Positions 1 to 8,850 of a DNA stretch of 64,000 nucleotides are shown here, piece by piece. Each line of letters starts with the position of its first letter. Within the stretch, counting starts at the first letter, position 1. This DNA comes from Ignavibacteriota bacterium. GTDB taxonomy: Bacteria > Bacteroidota > Ignavibacteria > Kapaibacteriales > UBA2268. The notes beneath the pieces were generated by a model, which did not search any database, was not told the DNA's origin, and saw only the letters and a list, made by a program, of their open reading frames with translations. Position numbers and translations under genes: made by a program. The stretch covers positions 1,255,428 to 1,319,427 of the forward strand of contig JAHBUQ010000002.1 of NCBI GenBank assembly GCA_019637995.1, given 5' to 3'.

Positions 1-1
1 G

Positions 2-1720
2 AAAGTCCAATGGGGTTTTTCTAAGTATTTTATTAGACAAGATTATCTAGATACAATACTTGGTTTTTCTTTTCACTTCAAAATTTCTGAAATGACCGAT
101 TATTATTTCGAAACTCCTGAAGAATTTAAAGAAAGTTCAATCCGATATCTGACAGACCAATTTGGACCTAACGAACTTATTTATTGTGAACCTTATTCTG
201 AAAAGATTGAAAATTCCTATATATTTGAAGTTAAATCAACAAAATCTAAAGCTGTTATGAAAGGAATATTTTATCCATATAAAAATGCTACACATAGTCT
301 TGAAGTTCGTACTCATCAAGCATTCTTGGATAGCTCTTACATTAATGATGTTTTTGATTCTTTTGAAATTACTTTTGAGCCGGAAGAAGAGCAGGAGTTG
401 TTCAGAAATAAATTGCTGGATGCTACGAAGTATGCAATAAAAAATAAGAATATTGAAGACCCGATAGAATTTTCTAACGAATTTGTCAATGCATTGATTC
501 ATACACATGATTATAAGAATTATTATGAAAGTATTGAATACTTAGTAACGAAAACTGATTCTGAAAACTATATTCTAAGTTATTTATTAAAGCAAATCAG
601 CACAAAACTCTCAAAAATTGAGTATTCAGAAATGATTAAAAAGTCAATAAATTTGAATGGTTCTAATAAATTAGATTATAATTTTATATTTTTAAAAGCA
701 CTAAGTTTGATTGAAGACAATGAAATCAGAAAATATACTTTAGAACAAATCATCCGTAATAGCAAAGAATATAAGGATGATTCCAATTATTTTTTGCCAT
801 GGTATTATGATGATTATGTTTTAACATCAGATACACGAAATTTTATTAAATGGATTTTTAAAGATATTTTTAAGAGTATATCTCTTGAAGAAATATTATC
901 AAATCCAGTTTACTCTGAAATTTTAAATATTCCGGTATTACAAAATCCGATTTCTCATTTTTTGAATTATGATGTATTATATAAAATCAGGAATTCTGAC
1001 AAAATTCAAATAGATGAGCCCCTATTGATAAAATCCTTTAAAACATTTATAGACAAAGACTTAGAAGATGAAATTGATATTGCAGTATCATTTAATGAAT
1101 ACGCCCAAATGTTGATTTTCTTATGCAAATCCCCTGCATCATTAGATTTTATTGAAAACTATATTTTTTCTCATTACGAATGTAATCACTCAAACAAATT
1201 TTTATATTATGCTTTAAATAATCCATCTAATATTTATGAAATCAACAAAATTTTTGGAATTAGACAATACATAAGTCGTGGCTATAAAATATTACACAAA
1301 ATTGGTAAGCTAGACCTAATGCCTCAAAAATACCTCAACTATGAATCTATTGCTGAAGCACAATTGCTTAATTTTTACTTGACATTTGGATTGATAGATT
1401 TGCAAATTCAAGATAAATTTATACATACCGTTTCGAATAATAAAAAAGAAGAATACTTTATGTTTTTTCATGTTTTGACTACTGTCATTGACTTTGAAAC
1501 AATATCAGATGATGGTGATGCTGAATATGAAAGTAGTAAAGTTACTATTTGCGTTGGTCCATATCCAAAGGAGATTGACATACACAATCTTGAAATACCA
1601 GATAATATGATTTGTGCTTCACAAGGTTTTATTAAAAAAGGAGAATTTGAGAAGTTTATCCAAGTCCGCAATGGTGAAGAAATTGAAGGCATAGAATGTT
1701 TTGATTTGAATGATTTTTAA
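2..1720 (+). CDS. hypothetical protein, 5' end outside the window
   Basis: The frame is open from base 2, and the 30 codons before the first ATG (position 92) read like normal protein. That ATG has no ribosome binding site, so the true start probably lies upstream of the window. At least 572 residues are visible, without a signal peptide or membrane segment, so the protein is probably cytoplasmic. It is rich in Asn, Ile, Tyr, Glu and Lys, looks mostly alpha-helical in the middle, and ends with an acidic tail. I recognise no family. A weak hairpin with a T-run follows the stop. Confidence 0.75.
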   Translation, partial: KVQWGFSKYFIRQDYLDTILGFSFHFKISEMTDYYFETPEEFKESSIRYLTDQFGPNELIYCEPYSEKIENSYIFEVKSTKSKAVMKGIFYPYKNATHSLEVRTHQAFLDSSYINDVFDSFEITFEPEEEQELFRNKLLDATKYAIKNKNIEDPIEFSNEFVNALIHTHDYKNYYESIEYLVTKTDSENYILSYLLKQISTKLSKIEYSEMIKKSINLNGSNKLDYNFIFLKALSLIEDNEIRKYTLEQIIRNSKEYKDDSNYFLPWYYDDYVLTSDTRNFIKWIFKDIFKSISLEEILSNPVYSEILNIPVLQNPISHFLNYDVLYKIRNSDKIQIDEPLLIKSFKTFIDKDLEDEIDIAVSFNEYAQMLIFLCKSPASLDFIENYIFSHYECNHSNKFLYYALNNPSNIYEINKIFGIRQYISRGYKILHKIGKLDLMPQKYLNYESIAEAQLLNFYLTFGLIDLQIQDKFIHTVSNNKKEEYFMFFHVLTTVIDFETISDDGDAEYESSKVTICVGPYPKEIDIHNLEIPDNMICASQGFIKKGEFEKFIQVRNGEEIEGIECFDLNDF

Positions 1721-1738
1721 TCAATTCGGGTAAATTCC

Positions 1739-1760
1739 TCGAAGATTGCTTCGACTTTTT
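1739..1760 (+). terminator. weak hairpin with T-run after the first gene
   Basis: A six-base stem (tcgaag/cttcga, loop attg) is followed by cttttt, about 18 bases after the stop codon of the first gene. It is a plausible short rho-independent terminator. Confidence 0.4.
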
Positions 1761-1784
1761 AGAAAATATTCCATCTGTACTTGA

Positions 1785-1808
1785 TACCCCGTTGCTTGCG
1801 ATGGGGTA
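1785..1808. repeat. short palindromic element
   Basis: An inverted repeat of the form taccccgt / atggggta encloses gcttgc. It is much more GC-rich than its surroundings and lies between two genes. It looks like a small dispersed palindromic element; I found no second copy in this window. Confidence 0.4.
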
Positions 1809-1911
1809 ATTCATTAGAAATAATTATTTTAATAATCTAAGATATTATAGAAACTTTTTTAGAAATATTCCGTCAATTCATAAGTTGAAAAATTACTTTA
1901 GGAAAAAGAAT

Positions 1912-2523
1912 ATGAGAAAGTATTTCATAGCAATTTTGTTGATTTTTGCACCTTTAACTGCATATTCCAATTTTAATGCAGGAATTCAAATCGGCTATAA
2001 TACAACTGAGCTCAGCACAGACTGGAACGAGATTAACAGCAATTTAAAAAGCGGGTTTCAGATAGGAATATTTGCAAGATTCGGAAATGAATTCTTCCTT
2101 CAGCCTGAATTACTCTATGCTAATCGTGGAGGCTTTGCTGAATTTCAGAATGAATTTTGGGAAAATTCCGGATTAAGAGGCAGAGGCACTGAAGTTCATG
2201 CAGGAATGTTTCAAATGCCGATAATGGTGGGATATAAGTTGATTGACGGTGCAGCTATAGGTCTGAATGTGCAAGCCGGTCCTGTAATTTCAATAATTAC
2301 TGACAAGGGATTAGCCGGAATAAGCGAAGTTTACAATGAAAGCAGTTTTGAAGATTATACTTGGGGAGTTCAGGTCGGTGCAGGTATTGACATTTTTTCA
2401 TTTACATTAAATGCCAGATATGAATATTCTCTCAGCGATATTTATAAAGGCAATTACGAAAGCCAGAATTTCAATGTTAGAGCACATACTTTTCTTGTTA
2501 CTCTTGGTTGGAAACTACTGTAA
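1912..2523 (+). CDS. outer-membrane beta-barrel protein (PorT/OMP_b-brl_2-like)
   Basis: A 203-residue protein with a cleavable signal peptide (about residues 1-20), followed by alternating aromatic/glycine strands typical of small eight-stranded barrels: FNAGIQIGYN near the N-terminus, EFFLQPELLYANRGG in the middle, and a terminal strand ending in GWKLL. The frame also allows a TTG start at 1885, but ATG 1912 is preferred because it has an AGGA motif about 10 bases upstream and puts the signal peptide at the N-terminus. By family it should sit in the outer membrane; its ligand or role is unknown. The acetyltransferase gene follows after six bases, so the two may be co-transcribed. Confidence 0.8.
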   Translation: MRKYFIAILLIFAPLTAYSNFNAGIQIGYNTTELSTDWNEINSNLKSGFQIGIFARFGNEFFLQPELLYANRGGFAEFQNEFWENSGLRGRGTEVHAGMFQMPIMVGYKLIDGAAIGLNVQAGPVISIITDKGLAGISEVYNESSFEDYTWGVQVGAGIDIFSFTLNARYEYSLSDIYKGNYESQNFNVRAHTFLVTLGWKLL

Positions 2524-2529
2524 AAAAAT

Positions 2530-3012
2530 ATGAAATTATCAATTAGAAAAGCAGCAAGTGAAGATTCAGAACTTATACTAAGTTTTATTAAGGATTTAGC
2601 AGAATTTGAGAAACTTAGTGACGCAGTGAGTGCAGATACAGATCAGATAAAGAAAACATTATTTAGTGAAAATCCGGCTGCAGAAGTTCTGATAGCTGAA
2701 AAAGACTCTGAAGCTGCTGGATTTGCACTTTACTTTTTCAATTATTCGACATTTCTTGCCAAACGCGGATTATATCTGGAGGATTTATTCGTGAAACCGG
2801 AATATCGTGGACTTGGAATTGGCAAGGCATTACTGGCATCTGTAGCAAAGGAAGCTGTTAGAAATAATTGTGGCAGAATGGAATGGAGTGTACTTGAATG
2901 GAATCCTGCCCGGGAATTCTACGAATATTTAGGAGCCAAGCCACTCGATGAATGGCTTGTTTACAGAATTTCAGGCGAAAAATTATTTAATTTAGCTGAA
3001 AATTGCTTATGA
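2530..3012 (+). CDS. GNAT family N-acetyltransferase, diamine acetyltransferase-like
   Basis: A 160-residue single-domain GNAT enzyme. The acetyl-CoA pyrophosphate loop is visible as RGLGIGKALL (about residues 94-103), preceded by the EDLFVKPEYR strand. The C-terminal EWNPAREFYEYLGA segment resembles the spermidine/spermine (SAT1-type) acetyltransferase branch, so a polyamine or another small amine is a reasonable but unproven substrate. It should be cytoplasmic. It follows the beta-barrel gene directly and is closed by a hairpin terminator shared with the convergent OmpA gene. Confidence 0.85.
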   Translation: MKLSIRKAASEDSELILSFIKDLAEFEKLSDAVSADTDQIKKTLFSENPAAEVLIAEKDSEAAGFALYFFNYSTFLAKRGLYLEDLFVKPEYRGLGIGKALLASVAKEAVRNNCGRMEWSVLEWNPAREFYEYLGAKPLDEWLVYRISGEKLFNLAENCL

Positions 3013-3104
3013 ATGGATGGTGTTAAATCAAAAAAGTACTAAAGTAAATAACAAACGGAATTTAATATATAACAACCTTATATTACAAAAATTTAAACAA
3101 AATA

Positions 3105-3143
3105 AAAATGGCTGACTTCAAATAATAAAGTCTGCCATTTTTT
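3105..3143. terminator. bidirectional rho-independent terminator
   Basis: A 14-base stem (aaaatggctgactt / aagtctgccatttt, one mismatch) with loop caaataat is flanked by T-rich sequence on both strands. It lies between the convergent acetyltransferase and OmpA-family genes. Confidence 0.85.
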
Positions 3144-3161
3144 GATAATTTTCAAAAATTT

Positions 3162-4451
3162 TTACAATTTCACAAATTCAACTCTTCGGTTCATAGCTTT
3201 ACCTTCCGGTGAAGTATTATCTGCAATAGGTTTAGTTGGACCCATTCCGGCTGTTTCAAGTCTTGATGTATCAATTCCGAGTTCTACGAGTTTTGTCTTA
3301 ATAGCTTTTGCTCTTTCATCAGAAAGTTGCATATTTCTTTCGGCAGAACCATCACTGTCTGTATGTCCTTCAATCAAAAACCTTACATCCGGATTGTCTT
3401 GCATCAACTTCGTTATTTCATTAATTACACCCATTGACTCTGGTTTGATTATAGATTTATTAACGTCGAAGACTATCCCGCGAGTAACAATGCGACCTTC
3501 TGAAATCGCTTTGGAATATAGAGGAACAGCACCTTCTGCCACTTTGAAATTTTTAATAAAATGTATATGAGGAGTGCTTTTATATGCATCGGCAGATAAT
3601 GTTATACCTGTTGGGTTGCCTCCAAGATTCGGAATATTCAGAACTCGTACTTCATCCAGATATACTTTTAAAGCTCTTGTATTAAAAGATATGGAAATAT
3701 GGCGCCATGTATCATTATCAGGGGCTGAGTTTTGTCCTAAATCTTTATAGTTGGTTGTGGTCTTATCATAGTTCGCATATCCATAACCAAATTTAATATG
3801 CCGAATGTCCTTATTTTTTTGATTTTTTCTGTCAAACAAAGTTATGTAATAATCTTGCTTTTTGACACCTGCTTTGAAAAAAGCATCAAATTCAATCGTA
3901 AATTCATCCGGTAGATAATCTTCCTTTGGATTTTTTAAAAGTGGCACGATACCACCATTATACATATTTCCACTACCACGAATAAAAATAACATTTTCTC
4001 CGTCTATTTGAGCAATCTCCACAGTGCCTTTTACTAAATCCCAGCGAGAAGGGAATTCACCATTTTTTTCACCAATCAAGTTATCCTCGAACAGAGGCTT
4101 GTCTCCGGGAACAAAATCATAGCTCGACCAGTTCAGGACACTTGTTGAGATTGGAGCTTGCGGTTTGGAAGGTGCATCTCGGCGGTCACTTTTACTATGT
4201 GTATCATTGGGTTGCTTGTCTCGGCGATCAGATTTATTCTGAGTTTCAGTATCTTTGCCCTCAGCTGCTTCCTCGACTTTATCAAGGGTTTTGTCAATTT
4301 CTTTATCCACTTTTCTTTCTATTCGTTGCTCTACCTTTTTCTCGGTTTTCTTCTTTAGTTTTTTTAAATTAAGCTGAGAATAGCTTATTTGACTTAATAC
4401 AATTGAAAAAGTTAATAATAAAATTATAAAACAGAATATTTTTCTCATCAT
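3162..4451 (-). CDS. OmpA-family protein with LamG-like middle domain
   Basis: A 429-residue exported protein. A signal peptide (about residues 1-26) is followed by a very charged Lys/Glu helical stretch and a QPND/SKSDRRD linker (about 27-100). Next comes a concanavalin/laminin-G-like region (about 110-300; DEFTIEFDAFF, TWRHISISFNTRALKVYLDEV). The C-terminal OmpA domain (about 320-429) has the peptidoglycan-binding motifs IEGHTDSDGSAERNMQLSDERA and NRRVEF. By family it should anchor the outer membrane or a surface structure to peptidoglycan. It is transcribed alone, divergent from ftsQ. Confidence 0.88.
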   Translation of the reverse strand: MMRKIFCFIILLLTFSIVLSQISYSQLNLKKLKKKTEKKVEQRIERKVDKEIDKTLDKVEEAAEGKDTETQNKSDRRDKQPNDTHSKSDRRDAPSKPQAPISTSVLNWSSYDFVPGDKPLFEDNLIGEKNGEFPSRWDLVKGTVEIAQIDGENVIFIRGSGNMYNGGIVPLLKNPKEDYLPDEFTIEFDAFFKAGVKKQDYYITLFDRKNQKNKDIRHIKFGYGYANYDKTTTNYKDLGQNSAPDNDTWRHISISFNTRALKVYLDEVRVLNIPNLGGNPTGITLSADAYKSTPHIHFIKNFKVAEGAVPLYSKAISEGRIVTRGIVFDVNKSIIKPESMGVINEITKLMQDNPDVRFLIEGHTDSDGSAERNMQLSDERAKAIKTKLVELGIDTSRLETAGMGPTKPIADNTSPEGKAMNRRVEFVKL

Positions 4452-4759
4452 TTTTTTTTACCTAAGATAATTTTACTAAATTAATTGATAATAATCACAA
4501 AAGTATAAAAATTTTTATTAAAATAAAATATTTTAACGAAAACTAGTAATTATTTCTAAATAATAAAACTGCTAATTTCTGTATATTTATTAAATGATTG
4601 GGTTTAATCTTTGGAAATAATGATATATAGCCGGCTTTGCTTTATGTATTATTACTAAAATTTTGTTAAATTCTGATTTTTCAATAAACTTACTAATTTT
4701 TATGTGTTGAAAAAAAATTTAAAAAAAATGCAAAAAAAATTACTTTTTTTAAAATAAAA
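4452..4759. other. AT-rich spacer between divergent OmpA-family gene and ftsQ promoter
   Basis: More than 300 bases of very AT-rich sequence with A- and T-tracts. I see no convincing open frame or RNA gene here; the promoter of the minus-strand OmpA gene should lie at its left end but was not identified. Confidence 0.5.
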
Positions 4760-4791
4760 TTTGTATATATTATCAAAGACTTATATCTTTG
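4760..4791 (+). promoter_or_regulatory. Bacteroidota-type sigma-A promoter of ftsQAZ
   Basis: A -33 element TTTG (4760-4763) and a -7 element TATCTTTG (4784-4791) are separated by 20 bases, which fits the Bacteroidota consensus TTTG-N17-23-TAnnTTTG. Transcription would start near 4798, giving an untranslated leader of about 180 bases before ftsQ. Confidence 0.65.
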
Positions 4792-4825
4792 CTTTTAGTA
4801 AAGAGTGAAATCGCAGCATAAAGTT

Positions 4826-4932
4826 GGGAGATACCCTCAAATATCTTCCCCCTTTTTCAAAAAACATAGTTGTATAGTGCATTTTGCACAGTTATTAAAA
4901 AATTTTAAGGTGACAACCTAAGATTTTTTAAT
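4826..4932 (+). promoter_or_regulatory. structured 5' leader of ftsQ with three hairpins
   Basis: Three inverted repeats follow the promoter. The first is gggagata/tatcttccc plus a C/T-rich tail (4826-4857), terminator-like. The second is gtgca-ttt-tgcac (4877-4889). The third is an 18-base imperfect stem with a short loop (4894-4932). Such a series is unusual before a cell-division gene and suggests attenuation or RNA-level control. The leader also holds a 38-codon GTG-initiated frame (4805-4921) that may be chance. Confidence 0.4.
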
Positions 4933-4979
4933 TATTCATTCAAATTTATTGCGGTAATAAATTGACTGACGCTGAAAAT

Positions 4980-5732
4980 ATGAATGAACTTGATGAGCCT
5001 GTAAGTCAGAAACGCAACAAGCGTCCCTGGCTGATACTTTCGTTGCTGATAGTCATATTGGCAATTACAGCTTTATCGCTAATCTCAGATAGTTGGAGAG
5101 ATAACCGCTCTATTGACTATATCAGAGTTTATGGCAATTCTATGGTAAATTCAAGCGATCTTAATGACACTTTAGAAAGTATTATAACCGGTAAGTACAT
5201 CAAAGATATTGACATTGCTGGAATAACTGAAATAATTATGCAAAATAGTTTTGTTGATGAAGTAAGGATAAATCCTCTGTTTAATGGAGAATTCCAAATA
5301 TTCATCACCGAAAGAAAACCGATTGCAATTACAATTAATCAGGATGGAGAGTTGCAATTTGTAGATGCTTCAGGTTTTGTTTTTCCTTATTCGGAAAAAT
5401 TTCCTGACAATGATTTTCCGGTTATACGTGGTATTTCCGGTAACGACAGATTCATTCAAGTGGCAAGTTTATTAAACAGAATAATAAATGAAAGCAGTGA
5501 ATATCTGGGAATTATTTCCGAAATTATGCCGGGTAGAGGACATAACACATTCGATATAATCAGTTCAGACTATGCTTACAGACTGATTATTGACAGTAGG
5601 ACAAATTTAAACGAGCAGTTGAAAAAGTATTATACATTTCTGGGGTCAAGTATCTGCGGAAACGAAAAAATTAAAATTGATTATTTAGACTTAAGGTGGG
5701 AAAAAAGACTTGTCATAGGAAAGCTCACCTAA
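4980..5732 (+). CDS. ftsQ: cell division protein FtsQ
   Basis: A 250-residue bitopic membrane protein: a short basic cytoplasmic tail (KRNKRPW), one membrane helix (about residues 17-36), then a POTRA-like domain (about 45-115; IDYIRVYGNSMV, VDEVRINPLFNGEFQIFITERKPIA) and the FtsQ beta domain. FtsQ links early (FtsA/FtsZ) and late divisome proteins in the periplasm. ATG 4980 is preferred; an in-frame TTG at 4962 would add six residues, and neither has a clear ribosome binding site. Weak primary conservation is normal for FtsQ; the call rests on topology, POTRA features and the adjoining ftsA and ftsZ. Confidence 0.85.
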   Translation: MNELDEPVSQKRNKRPWLILSLLIVILAITALSLISDSWRDNRSIDYIRVYGNSMVNSSDLNDTLESIITGKYIKDIDIAGITEIIMQNSFVDEVRINPLFNGEFQIFITERKPIAITINQDGELQFVDASGFVFPYSEKFPDNDFPVIRGISGNDRFIQVASLLNRIINESSEYLGIISEIMPGRGHNTFDIISSDYAYRLIIDSRTNLNEQLKKYYTFLGSSICGNEKIKIDYLDLRWEKRLVIGKLT

Positions 5733-5768
5733 ATTGAAATAGAATATTAAAATATTAAGGTATTAAGT

Positions 5769-7157
5769 ATGTCAGAATTTTACAGTGTAAATCAAAGAAA
5801 TACGGATATCAAACCAAGGATAACAGTTGGTCTGGATATTGGTACATCAAAAATTTGCGCCCTTGTTGCATCAGTTGAGCCTAATAATCCCAATTTGAGA
5901 ATACTCGGAATCGGAATTGCTGAAAGCGAAGGTTTGAATCGCGGTGTTGTTGTAAATATTGACAGAACAACCAAGGCTATCAAAAATGTTATTGCTCAGG
6001 CTGAGCAGCAGTCCGGCATAAAAATTTCTGAAGTAAATATTGGAATTGCCGGTGATCATGTAGAATCTATCCAAAGCAGAGGCATTATCACGATTTCCAA
6101 TCCATCCACAGAAATCTCAAAACAGGATGTAGCCAGACTTCTCGAAGAGGCAAGAAAAATAAATATTCCGGCTGACAGGGAAATTTTACATGTTATTCCG
6201 CAAGATTTTGTAGTAGATGGTCAGGATTGTATTCAGGATCCTGTAGGTATGAGCGGACTGCGTCTGGAAGCGAACGTACATATTATTACCGGACTTAAAA
6301 CAGCAATACAAAATATTTCAAGATGTGTTGACCGTGCCGGACTGAAAATAAGAAATCTTGTTTTAGAGCCTCTTGCAAGCTCAAGAGCTGTGTTGGCAAA
6401 TGATGAAATGGCAGTTGGAGTGGCTTTGGTTGATATTGGTGGCGGTACAACTGATATAGCTGTCATAACAGATAGTATTATAAGATATACAAGTGTATTT
6501 GGTATAGCCGGTAATCAGGTTACAAATGACTTACAGCAGGGGCTTGGAATTACTCTCGCCAATGCTGAAAAAGTAAAAAAAGAAAACGGGCACACATATC
6601 CTGATTCAATCGCTCATGATGAATTAATTATGATACCCGGTCTTTCGGGCAGAAGACCTCATGAAATAAGCAAGAAGCTACTATGTCAGATTCTACAGCC
6701 GAGAGTAGCTGAAATATTTGAATTAGTCAAAGTCGAGTTGAAAGCTTCGGGTTTTTATAATAGTCTCGGAGCAGGCGGTGTTGTTATAACCGGCGGAAGT
6801 ACACTACTCAGAGGCATAGACCACCTTGCTCAAGAAGTGCTGGAATTACCTGTGAAGATTGGTATTCCATCTGGATTCACTTATGAAGGATTAGGTCCTG
6901 AAATAGAAAATCCTATGTTTGCTACTGCAGTTGGATTGGCTCTTTGGAAAATGGAAGAAGCCCCTGTTTACACAAATGAACAAAAAAGTGAGACTGAGGT
7001 TACCAAAAAAGAGGAAGTAAAAGCGAGAGTTGAAGACAGACCAAGACCTGTTTTTGGAGATGAAAAAGAAGCTAAAAAATCAGAAACAAAGTTAGAAGCG
7101 AAGAAGAATATATCAAATATTTTAAAAAAAATTACAGACAAATTAAAAGAATTATAA
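5769..7157 (+). CDS. ftsA: cell division protein FtsA
   Basis: A 462-residue actin-like ATPase that tethers FtsZ to the membrane. The phosphate-1 motif GLDIGTSKICALV lies near residue 21, followed by the SHS2 (1C) insertion, the phosphate-2 motif VDIGGGTTDIAV (about 221) and GVVITGGSTLLRG (about 337). After the core, a Lys/Glu-rich linker leads to a final amphipathic helix (NISNILKKITDKLKEL), the expected membrane-targeting sequence. An AAGGT motif precedes the ATG. It sits 36 bases after ftsQ and 37 before ftsZ. Confidence 0.97.
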   Translation: MSEFYSVNQRNTDIKPRITVGLDIGTSKICALVASVEPNNPNLRILGIGIAESEGLNRGVVVNIDRTTKAIKNVIAQAEQQSGIKISEVNIGIAGDHVESIQSRGIITISNPSTEISKQDVARLLEEARKINIPADREILHVIPQDFVVDGQDCIQDPVGMSGLRLEANVHIITGLKTAIQNISRCVDRAGLKIRNLVLEPLASSRAVLANDEMAVGVALVDIGGGTTDIAVITDSIIRYTSVFGIAGNQVTNDLQQGLGITLANAEKVKKENGHTYPDSIAHDELIMIPGLSGRRPHEISKKLLCQILQPRVAEIFELVKVELKASGFYNSLGAGGVVITGGSTLLRGIDHLAQEVLELPVKIGIPSGFTYEGLGPEIENPMFATAVGLALWKMEEAPVYTNEQKSETEVTKKEEVKARVEDRPRPVFGDEKEAKKSETKLEAKKNISNILKKITDKLKEL

Positions 7158-7194
7158 ATTATTTTTTAAATTAAATTCCGGGGGGAATTATTTT

Positions 7195-8448
7195 ATGGCT
7201 ATAGGTATTGCTGTTCAGAATTCCGAAGGTGCAAAACTTCGGGTAGTAGGTGTCGGCGGTGGCGGCGGCAACGCAGTTAACAACATGATTAAAGACAATC
7301 TTGAGGGCATCGAGTTTATTGTAGCAAATACAGATAAACAAGCTCTCGACCAGAATCTTGCAAAGGTGAAAATTCAGCTTGGCAAGGAACTAACGAAAGG
7401 ACTTGGTGCCGGAGGTAATCCTGAAACCGGAAAGAACTCTGCCGAAGAAAGCAGTGCAGATATCAAGGAAATCCTTAGGGATACAGATATGATATTTGTT
7501 ACTGCAGGAATGGGCGGTGGTACAGGTACCGGTGCTGCACCTGTGCTTGCTAAAATTGCTCGCGAGATGGGTGCTCTTGTTGTAGGCATTGTGACCAAAC
7601 CTTTTGACTGGGAAGGCAAAAAGAGGATTAAATCAGCTCAGGATGGTATTGAAGCATTGAGAGGTTCCGTGGATGCGCTTATTGTAATTCATAATCAGAA
7701 ATTACTGGATGTAATTGATAAGAATATTTCTTTTCAGGAAGCATTCAGATTGGTTGATGACGTATTATATAAGGCTACAAAGGGAATTTCACAGCTTATT
7801 TCGACTCACGGCATTGTCAATGTTGACTTTGCTGACGTCAAGGCTGTAATGAAAGATATGGGTGATGCAATTATGGGTATTGGTTATGCCACAGGCGATA
7901 ACCGCGCAGTTCAGGCTACTGAGAATGCTCTCAAATCACCACTCCTCGGGAATATTTCTATTAAAGGTTCAAAGGGTGTGCTTGTCAATGTTTCAGGTTC
8001 TTCGAATCTATCAATGCACGAAATCGCTTCTGCTGTGTCAGTTGTAGAAAAAGCTGCCGGTGATGATGCTAATATTATTCATGGTGTGACCGAAAACGAA
8101 GAACTTGGTGATACGATTATGGTTACTGTTGTTGCGACAGGTTTTAAACTTGAAGAAAACAAAATCGTTGAAAAAGTTCAAAAGGTTGAAGCTATGCAGG
8201 AACCGATTATCAGTAATAACGGCAAAGCAAATGTCAAGCAAACCTCTGAAGTTCCAAATATTAAAACCAAAATGCCTGTTCCTACACTTCCAAAGCCTAC
8301 CAATGTTGCAAGCCCTTGGGGTAAAGTTGCAGCTTTTAACTATGATAAAGCACCAAAAGGTGAGGATAAATTAAAAGGCTTTGATATTCCTACTTATCAA
8401 AGAATGGGTATTAATATTAATGCTCCTGAAGTATTGGAACATGCATAA
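7195..8448 (+). CDS. ftsZ: cell division GTPase FtsZ
   Basis: A 417-residue tubulin homologue that forms the Z ring. The GTP-binding signature GGGTGTG is at residues 107-113 and the catalytic T7 loop NVDFADV at 209-215. A variable Pro/Lys-rich linker ends in a conserved C-terminal peptide (FDIPTYQRMGI) that should bind FtsA. A strong ribosome binding site (GGGGGAA) lies 8-9 bases before the ATG, the best in the operon and in keeping with the high amounts of FtsZ cells need. A rho-independent terminator closes the unit. Alternative-frame shadows inside the gene are not real. Confidence 0.98.
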   Translation: MAIGIAVQNSEGAKLRVVGVGGGGGNAVNNMIKDNLEGIEFIVANTDKQALDQNLAKVKIQLGKELTKGLGAGGNPETGKNSAEESSADIKEILRDTDMIFVTAGMGGGTGTGAAPVLAKIAREMGALVVGIVTKPFDWEGKKRIKSAQDGIEALRGSVDALIVIHNQKLLDVIDKNISFQEAFRLVDDVLYKATKGISQLISTHGIVNVDFADVKAVMKDMGDAIMGIGYATGDNRAVQATENALKSPLLGNISIKGSKGVLVNVSGSSNLSMHEIASAVSVVEKAAGDDANIIHGVTENEELGDTIMVTVVATGFKLEENKIVEKVQKVEAMQEPIISNNGKANVKQTSEVPNIKTKMPVPTLPKPTNVASPWGKVAAFNYDKAPKGEDKLKGFDIPTYQRMGININAPEVLEHA

Positions 8449-8512
8449 TTATGAATCTGCGTATTAAAATATAGATATAAGCCCTTAAATTGAAAAGTTA
8501 AACATAAACATT

Positions 8513-8553
8513 ATGGAGTTGATACCTGCAGATGCATCAGCTCCATTTTTTTT
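8513..8553 (+). terminator. rho-independent terminator after ftsZ
   Basis: An 11-base stem (atggagttgat / atcagctccat, one G-U pair) is followed by eight or nine T residues, about 65 bases after the ftsZ stop codon. Confidence 0.9.
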
Positions 8554-8629
8554 ATATCACTTATTATAAATCATAAATATTCAATAGAAATAATTAATGC
8601 ATGGCAGAAAAGTATAATTCATATGTTTT

Positions 8630-8686
8630 GTCAGTCTGAGCGTAATCGAAGACTAAAGAAAACACTTCGACTTCGCTCAGTGTGAC
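8630..8686. repeat. dispersed intergenic inverted repeat
   Basis: Two arms, gtcagtctgagcgtaatcga (left) and tcgacttcgctcagtgtgac (right), are near-complementary and separated by a short AT spacer. A degenerate relative lies at 44000-44083. The GC-rich CTGAGCG..GTCGAAG core stands out from its AT-rich surroundings. It looks like a non-coding mobile palindromic element (MITE or REP class). The remaining bases to 8850 show no gene. Confidence 0.6.
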
Positions 8687-8850
8687 GTAAAGTATTATCG
8701 GTTTAAACAGCTTGACTAATTTTGATTTTTTCTGTTACAATTCAAGAGAAAAAATCTCCTTATTGAAGTAATCGGGTTAAATCATCAAAATTAATTAATT
8801 TCTAAATTGATTTGTTGAGAGCTTATTGACTTTTTATTTATTTTCGCAAT

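Noticed and set aside
3142..3570. A 142-codon plus-strand open frame
   Set aside because: It lies antisense to the well-conserved OmpA domain of the minus-strand gene; its composition follows from the complement of that gene.
4805..4921. 38-codon GTG frame in the ftsQ leader
   Set aside because: Not listed as a gene: no ribosome binding site of note, no recognisable product, and the length is possible by chance; kept only as a remark.
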